From: a bacterium UBP15_UBA6099
GTDB lineage: Bacteria; UBP15; UBA6099
Length of the DNA stretch: 64,000 nucleotides
Assembly: GCA_002435745.1 (NCBI GenBank)
Contig: DIWT01000021.1
Span: 47,563-111,562, forward strand
Direction: 5' to 3'
This document shows, one piece after another, positions 16,694 to 25,947 of this stretch. The position numbers and the translations under genes are program-made. Position 1 is the first letter of the stretch. Each line of letters opens with the position of its first letter. The notes below the pieces were generated by a model. The model ran no database searches and was not told the origin of the DNA. It was given only the letters and a program-made list of their open reading frames with translations.

Positions 16694-17934
16694 GCAAGGA
16701 TAACAAAAACATAATATCGGCTCTGGACGTTGGCACGTCCAAGACAGTGGCCCTCATCGCCGAGTTGAAGGACGGCGGAGGGTTCGAGATCGTCGGATTC
16801 GGTTCCGCCGCAACGGAAGGCGTGAAAAAAGGCGTTATCGTAAGTCTCGACAAAGCGTCCGAGGCCATGCATCTGGCGGTGGACGCCGCCGAAAAAATGG
16901 CCGGACGCATTATTGAATCCGCCGTCGTCGGAGTCTCAGGCAACAGTCTGGCTTCGAGCGAGCAGCACGGAGGCGTCGCGGTGGCCGACCCTGAAAGAGG
17001 CGTGAGCGCCGACGACATGCGACGCGCCGCCGAGGCTGCTAAAACGATTCTTCTCCCTCCGGACAAACAAGTCATCTGCACTATCGAGATGGACTACACG
17101 GTGGACAACCATTCCGGCATAAAGGACCCGCGCGGAATGTCAGGCTCCCGGCTGGGCGCAGACGTGCAGATCGTTACAGGCTCGACAGCCATGACTCAGA
17201 ACCTAATGCGCTGCCTGATGAAGCTGGAGATCGGGATCGACGCTTTGGCTCCGACTCCGTTCGCTTCCGGCGAGGCCGTGCTTAACGAAGACGAAAAGGA
17301 AATAGGAACGGTAATCGTGGACATCGGGGCGGGCACGAGCGGCATCGCTGTTTTCAAAAGCGGCGTCCTGCGAAAAGTGAAAGTGTTCCCCGTCGGAGGC
17401 TGGAACTTCGACAACGATATAGGGATTGTGCTCGGCGCGTCCACGCGGGAGGGCGAGCGTCTCAAGATAGAGAGCGGCATCGCTTATGTGGACGATCGCG
17501 TCGGCAGCGAACCGGTAAGAATTGAACACGTGAGCGGTGAAAAGGAACAGCAGGTGACGCGCGGAATGTTGTGCCAGATCATCCACGCGCGCGCTATGGA
17601 TATGATGAAGATGATTAGGCACGAGTTGGAAACGGACATGCCGATATCGGTTGTCCCGGCAGGCGTGGTGCTAACGGGGAACGGCGCGCTGCTCGAAGGA
17701 ATGAGGGAAGTGGCCGAACAGGCGATCGGAATGAACGCCCGGGTGGGAAAACCCAGATACTCAGGCCCCCACTCCGATCTTGTGTCGGAGCCGGGATACG
17801 CCGCCGCGCTCGGTTTGCTCGCGCACGCGGCGCGGCTGCGCTCAATCTCAGGCGCGCGCCGCTCCGAAACCGCAACTTCTTCGGCTCTAATAAGATCCGT
17901 CGCGGGATTTTTCCGCGGCCTGTTCAATAAATAA
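16687..17934 (+). CDS. ftsA: Cell division protein FtsA
   Basis: About 415 residues from the ATG at 16687 (a GTG at 16690 has better spacing to the GGGAGG at 16680-16685). FtsA is an actin-like ATPase that tethers FtsZ to the membrane. Phosphate-1 'ALDVGTSKTVALI' is at the N-terminus, phosphate-2 'VDIGAGTSGIAVFKSG' near residue 212, and the adenosine motif 'VLTGNGALLEGM' near 326. The C-terminus 'SALIRSVAGFFRGLFNK' looks like the amphipathic membrane-targeting helix. It sits 25 bp before ftsZ, as usual. Confidence 0.93.
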   Translation: MVSKDNKNIISALDVGTSKTVALIAELKDGGGFEIVGFGSAATEGVKKGVIVSLDKASEAMHLAVDAAEKMAGRIIESAVVGVSGNSLASSEQHGGVAVADPERGVSADDMRRAAEAAKTILLPPDKQVICTIEMDYTVDNHSGIKDPRGMSGSRLGADVQIVTGSTAMTQNLMRCLMKLEIGIDALAPTPFASGEAVLNEDEKEIGTVIVDIGAGTSGIAVFKSGVLRKVKVFPVGGWNFDNDIGIVLGASTREGERLKIESGIAYVDDRVGSEPVRIEHVSGEKEQQVTRGMLCQIIHARAMDMMKMIRHELETDMPISVVPAGVVLTGNGALLEGMREVAEQAIGMNARVGKPRYSGPHSDLVSEPGYAAALGLLAHAARLRSISGARRSETATSSALIRSVAGFFRGLFNK

Positions 17935-17959
17935 AAAAGGAATCAATGGGGGGAACGAT

Positions 17960-19165
17960 ATGAATTTTGATCCGATGATAGAGAAACAAGCGGCCATCAA
18001 GGTTATCGGCGTGGGCGGAGGCGGCTGCAACGCCGTCAACAGGATGATTCAGATGAGCGTGCCCGGCGTCGATTTCATCGCGGTGAACACTGATATTCAG
18101 GCTCTCGACAGGAGCCGAGCGCAACAGAAATTGCAACTCGGCGGCAAACTTACCCGCGGGCTTGGAGCCGGGGCGGACCCCGAAATCGGGCGCAAGTCAG
18201 CCGAGCAGAGCGCGTCCGAAATCGAAAACATGCTCGAAGGCGCGGACATGGTTTTCGTCACCGCCGGTATGGGGGGCGGAACCGGAACCGGGGCCGCTCC
18301 CGTAGTCGCTCAGGTCGCCCGCAGCCTCAAAGCGCTCACCGTCGGAGTTGTGACAAAGCCGTTCGCGTTCGAAGGCCGCAGACGCATGAAGTCCGCAGAG
18401 ATGGGCATCGAGCGTCTGTCGGAATTCGTCGACACTCTGCTGGTCATACAGAACGACCGCCTGCTGAAAATCATCAAGGAAGACACTTCGATGACGGAGG
18501 CTTTCGCCAAGGCGGACGACGCTCTGCGTTGCGGCGTTCAGGGCATCTCGGACCTTATCACCGTGCCGGGAACCATCAATCTGGATTTCGCGGACGTTCG
18601 AGCGATTATGTCGGACGCCGGCTCCGCTTTCGTGGGAATCGGCAGAAACAGCGGAGACGACCGCGCGCGCCGCGCCGCGGAAGAGGCTATCTCAAGCCCG
18701 CTTCTGGAGTACTCCATTGAAGGCGCAAAAGGAATAATCATCAATATCACGGGCGGCTCGGACATGAACATCGGCGAGATCAACACCGCCGCCGAAATCG
18801 TGAGGACCGCCGCCGCCGACGACGCCAACATCATCTTCGGCGCGGTGATCGACGACAGGGCAAGGGAAGAGTTGAGGGTGACCGTTGTGGCAACCGGCTT
18901 CACTCAGGGCGCGCAAAAAATGGAATGCGCTCAATCGGAAGCGAAACCGGTTTCAGCCGCGGACTCCGGAGAACCGTTTGCCGCTCGGCAACAGCAGCAG
19001 CCTCCGGCCCCGAAATCTCCTGCGCAAACGCCTCAGCCTGCGCGGCAGCAGTCCCCCGGCGAACTGCCACTAGACCGCCCGGCTTCCCCTCCGCCCGCCC
19101 CGGAAACCAAGCGCGTGGAAAAGGAAACGGATTTGGATTTGCCTCCTTTCCTGAGAAATAAATAG
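17960..19165 (+). CDS. ftsZ: Cell division GTPase FtsZ
   Basis: 401 residues. FtsZ polymerises into the cytokinetic ring. The nucleotide-binding 'GVGGGGCNAVNRMI' is near residue 16 and the tubulin signature GGGTGTG near 106. The T7-loop region contains 'NLDFADVRAIM'. From about 315 a Pro/Gln-rich linker leads to the conserved C-terminal peptide 'LDLPPFLRNK' that binds FtsA and SepF. SD GGGGGG lies about 7 nt before the ATG. Both ftsA and sepF partners are nearby. Confidence 0.96.
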   Translation: MNFDPMIEKQAAIKVIGVGGGGCNAVNRMIQMSVPGVDFIAVNTDIQALDRSRAQQKLQLGGKLTRGLGAGADPEIGRKSAEQSASEIENMLEGADMVFVTAGMGGGTGTGAAPVVAQVARSLKALTVGVVTKPFAFEGRRRMKSAEMGIERLSEFVDTLLVIQNDRLLKIIKEDTSMTEAFAKADDALRCGVQGISDLITVPGTINLDFADVRAIMSDAGSAFVGIGRNSGDDRARRAAEEAISSPLLEYSIEGAKGIIINITGGSDMNIGEINTAAEIVRTAAADDANIIFGAVIDDRAREELRVTVVATGFTQGAQKMECAQSEAKPVSAADSGEPFAARQQQQPPAPKSPAQTPQPARQQSPGELPLDRPASPPPAPETKRVEKETDLDLPPFLRNK

Positions 19166-19192
19166 AAAGACGAAAGATGCGAATGAAGAAAG

Positions 19193-20848
19193 ATGGATGA
19201 AATATGGACGCACGACCCGAAAAAAGGATCGGACTGGCAGGGATACGCTTTGCGGATCGCCATAGGATTTCCCGGCGACCGCTCGGCGGGAACAGCCTGT
19301 CTGGGCTTTCTTTGGGCGCAGCATCTTTTCAATCTTAATCAGGAGGTTCGTTGCGACCGGTTCTTTAAATCGGACCGGCAACTTAAGAAGGGCGAGAGGC
19401 TGACGGCGGTAGAAACGGGACGTCCTCTGTCGGATTACGATGTGGTCGCCTTTTCGCTGCCTTACGAGAGCGGTTTCGCGGAAATCCCTCTGATGCTGTC
19501 GCAGGGCGGAGTGGAGCCTGCGGCGTCGAGGCGTTCGCGAGGCCCGCTGGTGTTGGCGGGCGGCATGGCCGCATCCGCCAACCCGGAGCCTGTGGCGGAC
19601 TTCGTCGACGCGGTCGTAATCGGCGAGGCCGAGCCTGCGGTCGGCGCGCTGATGGACGCTCTGTTGTCATTGAAGCGGGCGCGCGCGAGCCGCAACTATT
19701 CGCTCGAAGGCAGGGAAAGGCTGCGGGGGCTGCCCGGAGTTTATCTGCCCGCCGATTACGCGCACATCTTCGGAGGCGACGGGAAGCTCGAAGCAATTGA
19801 GGCGGCGGCTACCGGCGCGCCGGAAATAGTCGAGGCGCTTCGCGCGGACAGAGGATATCACGCGGCCCATTCGACGGTGGTCTCGCGGCGCTCCGTTTTT
19901 CCGGGGATGTTTCTTCTGGAGACGGCGCGAGGGTGTCCGTACCGCTGCAGATTCTGTCTGGCTGCGCACACGTCCGGCCCTCACAGACCGGCGGCAAGGC
20001 TGGTCGAAACTGCCGCTCTCGGACTGCAGCGCTGTTCGAGAATCGGGTTGATAGGAACCGCTTTCACAAAGGCTCCGGGCGCTCCGGAAGTCTGCGAGAT
20101 GGCTGCGGCGGCGGGCGCGAGAGTTTCATTCTCTTCCGTCAGGCTGGACTCGGAAACACTCGGGCTGCTGTCGCGAATGGCAGGCGTTCTCGACCTCGAA
20201 TCGATTTCCGTGGCGCCCGAAGTCGCCACAAAGAAACTTGCCCGCGTCATAGGAAAAGACGTAAGCGGCGATTTCGAGGAGTTCATCCGGAGCAATCCTC
20301 TGCCGGGACTGAAAAAACTCCGGTTGTACTACCTGATCGGAGTTCCCGGAGAGACGGACGTGGACATCAAGGCGATAGCGAAAACGGCGGCGGACGCGGG
20401 ACGGAGGTCGAACTGCTCAATCTCGATCAGCGCCACGCCCATGATACCGAAGCCCTTCACTCCGATGCAGTGGGCGGCTATGCCGGAGATGTCCGAACTG
20501 AAAAGAAAGAGGGATGTTCTTCGAAAGGCCGTGACGGAAACAAAACGGGTAGGCCTGAAAGTCGAAAGTTTGAAAGGATCGGTTGAGCAAGCGATTCTCG
20601 CGCGGGGCGACAGAAGGCTTGGCGGCGCGCTGCTGGAGGCCGCGGAAAACCAACGTGCTGGAGGCGGAACGCGATGGATGGCGCTGATCGACAAATACGC
20701 TCCGGGAGCCGCCGAAGCGGTCTTCACTGAACGCGGCTCGCAAGAGAAATTTCCTTGGAAAATTCTCTCGCACGGCGCGGACAGAAAAAAACTCCGGGCG
20801 GAGTTCGAGAAGGCAATGCGCGCTTCAAGGGAAAAAGAAGATATATGA
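19193..20848 (+). CDS. Radical SAM protein of the division cluster
   Basis: 551 residues. The CxxxCxxC cluster ligands are C248, C252 and C255 ('RGCPYRCRFCLAAH'), followed by a TIM-barrel-like region with 'VSFSSVRLDSE' and 'YYLIGVPGETDVD', typical of COG1032-type radical SAM enzymes. The N-terminal 200 residues ('RIAIGFPGDRSAGTACLGFLW' onward) resemble the B12-binding-like segment of such proteins, but no DxHxxG cobalamin motif is visible. Substrate unknown. It lies 27 bp after ftsZ and overlaps yggS as ATGA, so it is part of the division operon. That is the notable point. Confidence 0.82.
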   Translation: MDEIWTHDPKKGSDWQGYALRIAIGFPGDRSAGTACLGFLWAQHLFNLNQEVRCDRFFKSDRQLKKGERLTAVETGRPLSDYDVVAFSLPYESGFAEIPLMLSQGGVEPAASRRSRGPLVLAGGMAASANPEPVADFVDAVVIGEAEPAVGALMDALLSLKRARASRNYSLEGRERLRGLPGVYLPADYAHIFGGDGKLEAIEAAATGAPEIVEALRADRGYHAAHSTVVSRRSVFPGMFLLETARGCPYRCRFCLAAHTSGPHRPAARLVETAALGLQRCSRIGLIGTAFTKAPGAPEVCEMAAAAGARVSFSSVRLDSETLGLLSRMAGVLDLESISVAPEVATKKLARVIGKDVSGDFEEFIRSNPLPGLKKLRLYYLIGVPGETDVDIKAIAKTAADAGRRSNCSISISATPMIPKPFTPMQWAAMPEMSELKRKRDVLRKAVTETKRVGLKVESLKGSVEQAILARGDRRLGGALLEAAENQRAGGGTRWMALIDKYAPGAAEAVFTERGSQEKFPWKILSHGADRKKLRAEFEKAMRASREKEDI

Positions 20849-21543
20849 GCGACGGCATGATTGAAAAAAGCATAAGAGAAAACATTGCGGAGGCGCGAGG
20901 GCGCATGGCGGACGCCGCCCGGCGCTCGGGCAGAAACCCCGCAGATATAGTTCTCGTCGTGGTGTCGAAAAATCGGACCGTTGAAGAGATTCAATCGGTG
21001 TTGGCGGCGGGCGAAACGCAGATCGGCGAAAACAGGGTTCAGGAGGCGGAAAGAAAAAGACCGGCTCTTCCGGGCGGGTTTTCATACAGGATGATAGGCC
21101 ACCTGCAACGAAACAAAGCGTCGGTTGCCGCAAGCCTGTTCGACGCTATCGACTCCGTCGATTCGCTAAGAATCGCAGAACGGGTGTCTGAGGAGTCTCT
21201 GAAACTTGGAAAAACAATGCCGGCTCTGATTCAGGTGAACAGTTCGGGCGAAAGTTCGAAACACGGTTTCGCGCCGGAGGAGATTGAAAAAGCGGCGGAC
21301 GAGGTCGCGACGCTCGAAGGGCTTTCTCTCAGAGGGTTGATGACAATCGGCCCTCTTACGGACGACGAGGGCGAGATACGGCGCGCGTTCGAGGAGACGA
21401 GAATATTATTCGACAAGTTGCGCGCGGGCAGGCGGTGTTTCGACATCCTGTCCATGGGCATGTCGGACGATTATGAAATCGCGATAGAAGAAGGATCGAC
21501 AATGGCGCGGATAGGCCGCGCGATTTTTGAAAGGAGGGCATAG
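20845..21543 (+). CDS. yggS: YggS family PLP homeostasis protein
   Basis: About 232 residues from the ATG at 20845, which overlaps the previous stop as ATGA. YggS/PLPBP proteins bind pyridoxal phosphate and balance B6 and amino acid pools; they are not racemases. The PLP lysine is in 'VVVSKNRT' near residue 36, with 'GENRVQEA', 'RMIGHLQRNK', 'VNSSGESSKHGF' and 'LSMGMSDDYEIAIEEGSTMARIG' as further family blocks. In Firmicutes the homologue ylmE lies before sepF, as here. Confidence 0.9.
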   Translation: MSDGMIEKSIRENIAEARGRMADAARRSGRNPADIVLVVVSKNRTVEEIQSVLAAGETQIGENRVQEAERKRPALPGGFSYRMIGHLQRNKASVAASLFDAIDSVDSLRIAERVSEESLKLGKTMPALIQVNSSGESSKHGFAPEEIEKAADEVATLEGLSLRGLMTIGPLTDDEGEIRRAFEETRILFDKLRAGRRCFDILSMGMSDDYEIAIEEGSTMARIGRAIFERRA

Positions 21544-21651
21544 CGCTAACGAGGCTTTTCTGAAGCGGTCGGCGCGCCGCAAAATCGAACGAAACTTGAA
21601 AAACAAACGAGCGGCCGCAAACGCCGCAATCTCCCAAAGGAGGGGATAATA

Positions 21652-22095
21652 GTGCTGGACTCATTGCAGAACAACAAGGTTTACAAAGTGGTGAAGAACT
21701 TCCTTTCTTTCGAAAACGAGGAAGAAGACGTCGAACGCGGCCCGATAACGCAAGCGCGCGTTCAGACCGGACGCAAGGTCGTCCCGATCACTCCTGAACT
21801 CAATCAGGCAATGATCAACATTAAGAAACCGAGGACCATCGAAGACGCCCGCGAATCAGCCGACCTGCTTAAAGAAGGCCGCGTCGTAGTCATGAACCTC
21901 GGCCAGATCGAGAAAGACATGGCGAGGGAGATCGTGTACTTCCTTAGCGGAACCACGTACGCGCTCAACGGCGATTACAAGAAAATCGGAAACGACATTT
22001 TTCTGTTCACTCCGTATGGCGTCGAAGTGACCCATCTGGAGGACATACAGAACAAAGGCGCGGCCCAGAACAAGCTCGACTTTGGAGACCTGTGA
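21652..22095 (+). CDS. sepF: Cell division protein SepF
   Basis: 147 residues, GTG start with AGGAGGGG about 6 nt upstream. SepF binds the FtsZ C-terminal peptide and the membrane and aligns FtsZ filaments. A short N-terminal segment, then a linker, then the SepF fold from about residue 60: 'PRTIEDARESADLLKEGRVVVMNL', then 'AREIVYFLSGTTYALNGDYKKIGNDIFLFTP'. The usual strongly amphipathic N-terminal helix is weak here ('MLDSLQNNKVYKVVKNFLSF'). Confidence 0.9.
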   Translation: MLDSLQNNKVYKVVKNFLSFENEEEDVERGPITQARVQTGRKVVPITPELNQAMINIKKPRTIEDARESADLLKEGRVVVMNLGQIEKDMAREIVYFLSGTTYALNGDYKKIGNDIFLFTPYGVEVTHLEDIQNKGAAQNKLDFGDL

Positions 22096-22133
22096 TTCCG
22101 GACTCGGCCGCGGGCTGAAAAGGATGTGCGATT

Positions 22134-22949
22134 ATGGCTTTTAAGGGAACTGTCGGCTTCGTGGGAGCCGGCAAGATGGGCGGCGCGCTCATCGAGGGAA
22201 TAATTGGCTCTGGGCTGCTCGGCGCGGACTCGATTTCTGTGTTCGACGCCGACGCGGCGCGTATGGAGGATCTGTCAGAACGGCTTAAAGTGAAAGCGGC
22301 GGGGACCGCGCGAGAGGCTGTAGAGCGCTCGGACGCGGTCTTCATCTGCGTCAAACCCGACCAGTTCGGCGCGGTGGCCGGCGAAATCAAAGCGGGCTGG
22401 AAAACGCGCAAGCCCGCTGTGGTCAGCGTCATGGCCGGAGTGCGCGCGGCGAAGATAAGCGAGGCTCTCGGTTCGGATGTCAGCGTCGCGCGCGCAATGC
22501 CCAACGTCGCCTGCCTAATACGGCGGGGCGTTTCGGGCGTCGCCCTCGATCCGTCGGCTCCGCCCGAAGTGAACGATTTCGTGTTCGGCGTGTTCGAGGC
22601 TCTCGGCGGAGCCGTCAAGGTTGCCGAATCGAAACTTGACGCTGTGACCGCGCTCAGCGGGTCGGGGCCGGCTTATGTGTTCATGTTCATCGAGGCGCTC
22701 GCTGACGCGGGAGTGAAGATGGGGCTGGACCGCGCGGTGTCCGAAAAACTGGCCGTCCTCACCGTGTCTGGCGCGGCGGCAATGGCAGAGCGACCCGGCG
22801 CAAACACTCTGCAACTGCGCGCGAGCGTTTCCTCTCCCGGCGGAACGACCGTGGCGGCCACAGCCGCTCTCGAACGAGCCGGCTTCAGAGGCGTCGTCAT
22901 CGACGCTGTCGAGAAAGCGAAGGAGCGCGCGGTCGAACTGGGCGCTTGA
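22134..22949 (+). CDS. proC: Pyrroline-5-carboxylate reductase
   Basis: 271 residues. ProC reduces pyrroline-5-carboxylate to proline with NAD(P)H. The Rossmann loop 'GFVGAGKMGGALIEG' is at about residues 8-22; 'RAMPNVACLIRRGVS' near 121 and 'ALSGSGPAYVFMFIEALADAG' near 175 are the substrate-site signatures. It lies 38 bp after sepF. proC next to yggS is a common pairing. Confidence 0.93.
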   Translation: MAFKGTVGFVGAGKMGGALIEGIIGSGLLGADSISVFDADAARMEDLSERLKVKAAGTAREAVERSDAVFICVKPDQFGAVAGEIKAGWKTRKPAVVSVMAGVRAAKISEALGSDVSVARAMPNVACLIRRGVSGVALDPSAPPEVNDFVFGVFEALGGAVKVAESKLDAVTALSGSGPAYVFMFIEALADAGVKMGLDRAVSEKLAVLTVSGAAAMAERPGANTLQLRASVSSPGGTTVAATAALERAGFRGVVIDAVEKAKERAVELGA

Positions 22950-23010
22950 TTTTTTCTGCCCGCCGAGAAGAAGCGAGTTTTCGGCGGGCGCGCGATTGTA
23001 AGACAAGGCG

Positions 23011-25401
23011 GTGAAACCTGTGAAAGAAAAAGAAAAAAGAACTAAAAGAAAACGCGGCGGCGATACCGCGCAGAAAGAAGAGCGCGTTATCAACGAAGTC
23101 CTCGGCATACTAGTCGTAACAGTGGCGCTGCTGTCGGCCGTGTCCTTTTTCGTGGGTTTCGACGTCGATACTCTTTACGCGGTGAAATCCGTTCTATTCG
23201 CCGCGCTCGGTTACACCGCCGTTATGGTTCCGGTTCTTCTCGGCTTGTTCGGGGTCTGGCTGATATGGAAGCATCCCGCGATACCCCGCGTGTCCGTGAA
23301 AATCCTCGCCGGAGGACTGATGGTCGGACTGTGGCTCAACTGGGCGAAAGCGGCGGGCGCAGGCTGGATATCCGAACTGCCCGGCGAATACTCGGCAGGC
23401 GGCGGCGTCGTTTCCGGCCCTCTGATGTCCGCGCTCTCTTCCGCCCTTTCGGTGTCGGGCGCGTTCTTAATCGTTTTCGCGGTAACGCTTCTATTTGGAA
23501 AATTCGCACTGAATATTTCTTACCTGAAAGTCGGGCGCGCGTTGCAGCCTAAAGCGGCGGTTGTCGGAAGAGCGATAGCGTCTGTCGCGAAAGCGGCGGC
23601 GGGTTTCATCGGCGCGCGCATAGCGGCTGCGGCAGAAAAACGCCGCGCCGCCGCAGAAGAAGAAAAGCTTCGGAAGGATAAACAGGCTGAAGCTATGGCC
23701 AAGAAACTAATGGAGGAGGAAGCCGCGCGCGCGGGTTCTCCTCGCTCCTTTATGGAAGACGACGACAGCTCCGACGAACTTGACGAACAGCGCTCTCAAG
23801 TCAAAGAAAGAAAAAAGAGAGAAAGCGCGAAGGAAGAAAAAGCGCCCGAACCCGTCAAAAAGGAACCTGTGCGAGCCGTCGAAGAAATCAAGCAGTCTCC
23901 GCCCCCGGCTCCCGCAGCCAAACAGACTACCGCCGTCATGGTGGACGCCGAAGGCAAAGAGGAGACCGTGATATGGCGCTTGCCTGATCCGGAGGAGTGG
24001 CTGGACGCTAAACCGATAGTCTCAGAAGCGGCGATGGACAACACAATGCGCGACAAGCTTGAAGCCACGCTGAAGAACTTTCAGGTTCCGGCGCGCATCG
24101 TCAACGTCGTGAAAGGAGCCGCTTTCACCAGATTCGAGATCGAGCTTGAGCCGGGCACGAAAGTGTCCCGTATCGTGACGCTCGAAACGGACATCGCGCT
24201 CTCGCTTGCCACAGACTCGAAGACGATAAGGATAGAAGCTCCCATACCCGGCAAATCCGCCGTAGGAATCGAAGTGCCCAACAAAGAGCGCGCTATGGTT
24301 CCCTTTAGAAAAATATTCCTCGACCCGGAATTCAGGGCGTTCAAAAAACCGCTCTCCTTCGTGCTCGGCGAAGACATAGCGGGCAAACCCATATTCACGA
24401 ACCTGATGAAGATGCCGCACCTGCTTGTCGCCGGCTCCACCAACTCCGGAAAAAGCGTGTGCATAAACGGGATTATCAGCAGCATGATCGCGCGCGAATT
24501 TCCCACGGACCTGCGCTTGATAATGATAGACATGAAGCGCGTGGAACTGACTCCCTACGAGGGAATCCCGCACCTGCTCACCCCGGTCATAAAAGAAGCC
24601 GCGCTCGCTGCCGCCGCCTTACGCTGGGTGTGCGAGGAAATGGACCGCCGCTACAAAGTCTTCGCAGAGGCGGGAGTGCGCGACATCGCGGGCTACAACA
24701 AATACGTCGAAGACCCCGCTGAAAGAATGTTCCGCATGGTGGTGATTATCGACGAACTGGCCGACCTCATGATGGTGTCTTCTCCCAACATGAACGTGGA
24801 GAACTATATCTGCCGCATCACCCAGCTCGCCCGCGCAACCGGCATACACGTAATACTCGCCACCCAAAGGCCGGACACGAAAGTAATCACAGGCACTATC
24901 AAAAACAACATACCCTCGAGGATATCGTTCGCGGTGGCTTCGCAGATAGACTCCCGCACCGTGCTCGACCGCAAAGGCGCGGAATCCCTTCTCGGATGCG
25001 GCGACATGCTCTACCAGCCGATCGACAGCAACAGGATGATGCGGCTTCAGGGCGCGTTCGTGTCCGACGACGAAATAAAGAGGTTGGTCTCGCTCTGGAA
25101 AACCCAGACTCCTCCCATATACGACACCATTAAATTCAGCGTGGGAAGCGGGGCCGACATCGCCGGCGGCGGCGGAGACAGCCACAACACTGAAGACGAA
25201 AACCTTTATCGCCAAGCCGTCGAGATTGTCGTCACCACGGGCCAGTGCTCAATATCCATGATACAGCGCAGATTGAGAATCGGCTATAACCGCGCCGCGC
25301 GTCTAGTGGACGTCATGGAAGAGCGCCACGTCGTCGGCCCTTACGACGGCAGCCGGCCCCGGGAAGTCTTGCTCTCTCCGGAAGAACTTGAGACAGTGTG
25401 A
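23011..25401 (+). CDS. ftsK: DNA translocase FtsK/SpoIIIE
   Basis: 796 residues. About four N-terminal membrane spans (residues 30-170) are followed by a charged Lys/Glu-rich linker (about 200-320). The RecA-like motor has Walker A 'GSTNSGKS' near 476 and Walker B 'VVIIDELADLM' near 576. A C-terminal winged-helix gamma domain (about 730-796, 'CSISMIQRRLRIGYNRAARLVD') reads polar DNA sequences. FtsK pumps chromosome ends through the closing septum. GTG at 23011 or 23020 may be the start. The gene ends the division operon, with a strong terminator 200 bp downstream. Confidence 0.95.
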   Translation: MKPVKEKEKRTKRKRGGDTAQKEERVINEVLGILVVTVALLSAVSFFVGFDVDTLYAVKSVLFAALGYTAVMVPVLLGLFGVWLIWKHPAIPRVSVKILAGGLMVGLWLNWAKAAGAGWISELPGEYSAGGGVVSGPLMSALSSALSVSGAFLIVFAVTLLFGKFALNISYLKVGRALQPKAAVVGRAIASVAKAAAGFIGARIAAAAEKRRAAAEEEKLRKDKQAEAMAKKLMEEEAARAGSPRSFMEDDDSSDELDEQRSQVKERKKRESAKEEKAPEPVKKEPVRAVEEIKQSPPPAPAAKQTTAVMVDAEGKEETVIWRLPDPEEWLDAKPIVSEAAMDNTMRDKLEATLKNFQVPARIVNVVKGAAFTRFEIELEPGTKVSRIVTLETDIALSLATDSKTIRIEAPIPGKSAVGIEVPNKERAMVPFRKIFLDPEFRAFKKPLSFVLGEDIAGKPIFTNLMKMPHLLVAGSTNSGKSVCINGIISSMIAREFPTDLRLIMIDMKRVELTPYEGIPHLLTPVIKEAALAAAALRWVCEEMDRRYKVFAEAGVRDIAGYNKYVEDPAERMFRMVVIIDELADLMMVSSPNMNVENYICRITQLARATGIHVILATQRPDTKVITGTIKNNIPSRISFAVASQIDSRTVLDRKGAESLLGCGDMLYQPIDSNRMMRLQGAFVSDDEIKRLVSLWKTQTPPIYDTIKFSVGSGADIAGGGGDSHNTEDENLYRQAVEIVVTTGQCSISMIQRRLRIGYNRAARLVDVMEERHVVGPYDGSRPREVLLSPEELETV

Positions 25402-25601
25402 TGCGTAAAACGTTCGGTCTTAACTAAGGCCGTAAAAACGGAGAATTGGAAACAAAACCGAGAATCTGAACCGAGTCCTTAAACTCTGATTTGCCGCCAC
25501 AATCGGCGCGTCAGAGCAATAACGCCTCGGACTGACAAAGGCTATCGTCCCGTATTGCGTTGATCGCGCACTTCGGGATCACTCATCATTCCCCCTAATT
25601 C

Positions 25602-25628
25602 GCCCCCCACAAGGGGGCATTTTTTTTT
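25602..25628 (+). terminator. Intrinsic terminator after ftsK
   Basis: GCCCCC and GGGGGC form a 6-bp GC stem around a 5-nt loop, followed by AT and eight T residues. It is oriented to stop transcription from the ftsK side. Confidence 0.85.
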
Positions 25629-25745
25629 GCCGAAACAATGACGATGAACAGGCTGTGACTTGAATCCGTCATAGGCTTCGGCAAAGGTTGTTAAGGATAT
25701 GTGAAAAACTTCTTAGCTACTCATTCGCAAATAAATATGTCTTCA

Positions 25746-25946
25746 TAAATTTCGCCGAAAGCGCCGAAATACTCTCAGATTTACCAAACAAAAAGATGTG
25801 AAAAGTTTTGAAAAAGGGGTTTGGGGAAAGAACCCTTTCAAAAGGGTTTTTCCCCAATCGCCGAAGGCGAAAACCTTTATACATGTTATTAGTTGATTCA
25901 ACCCGCTACCAAGTGTGCCATGCATAAAGCTTTTTCCTTTATGCAT
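25746..25946 (-). CDS. Possible small ORF or gene remnant running into a repeat
   Basis: An ATG at 25946 (minus strand) has GGGAGGAT five nt upstream and opens a frame of about 66 codons (MHKGKSFMHGTLGSG...). The SD is as good as those of real genes here. However, the start lies in a perfect inverted repeat, and the middle of the frame ('FAFGDWGKTLLKGFFPQTPF') is simply the translation of the GGGG/CCCC inverted repeat. No homology is recognised. It could be a degraded gene or a small protein. Confidence 0.2.
25821..25870. repeat. Inverted repeat (GGGGAAA/TTTCCCC type) with adjacent small hairpin
   Basis: TTGGGGAAAGAACCC (25821-25835) pairs with GGGTTTTTCCCCAA (25844-25857) with one bulge, then TCGCC-GAA-GGCGA (25858-25870). 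Read on the minus strand, the large hairpin is followed by CCCCTTTTTC, so it may terminate the AsmA-like transcript. The style resembles dispersed intergenic palindromes of many bacterial genomes; only this copy is in the window. Confidence 0.6.
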
Positions 25947-25947
25947 G
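25919..25947. repeat. Perfect 11-bp inverted repeat
   Basis: CATGCATAAAG (25919-25929) and CTTTATGCATG (25937-25947) are exact reverse complements around a 7-nt loop. It covers the start codon of the possible minus-strand small ORF. Confidence 0.75.
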
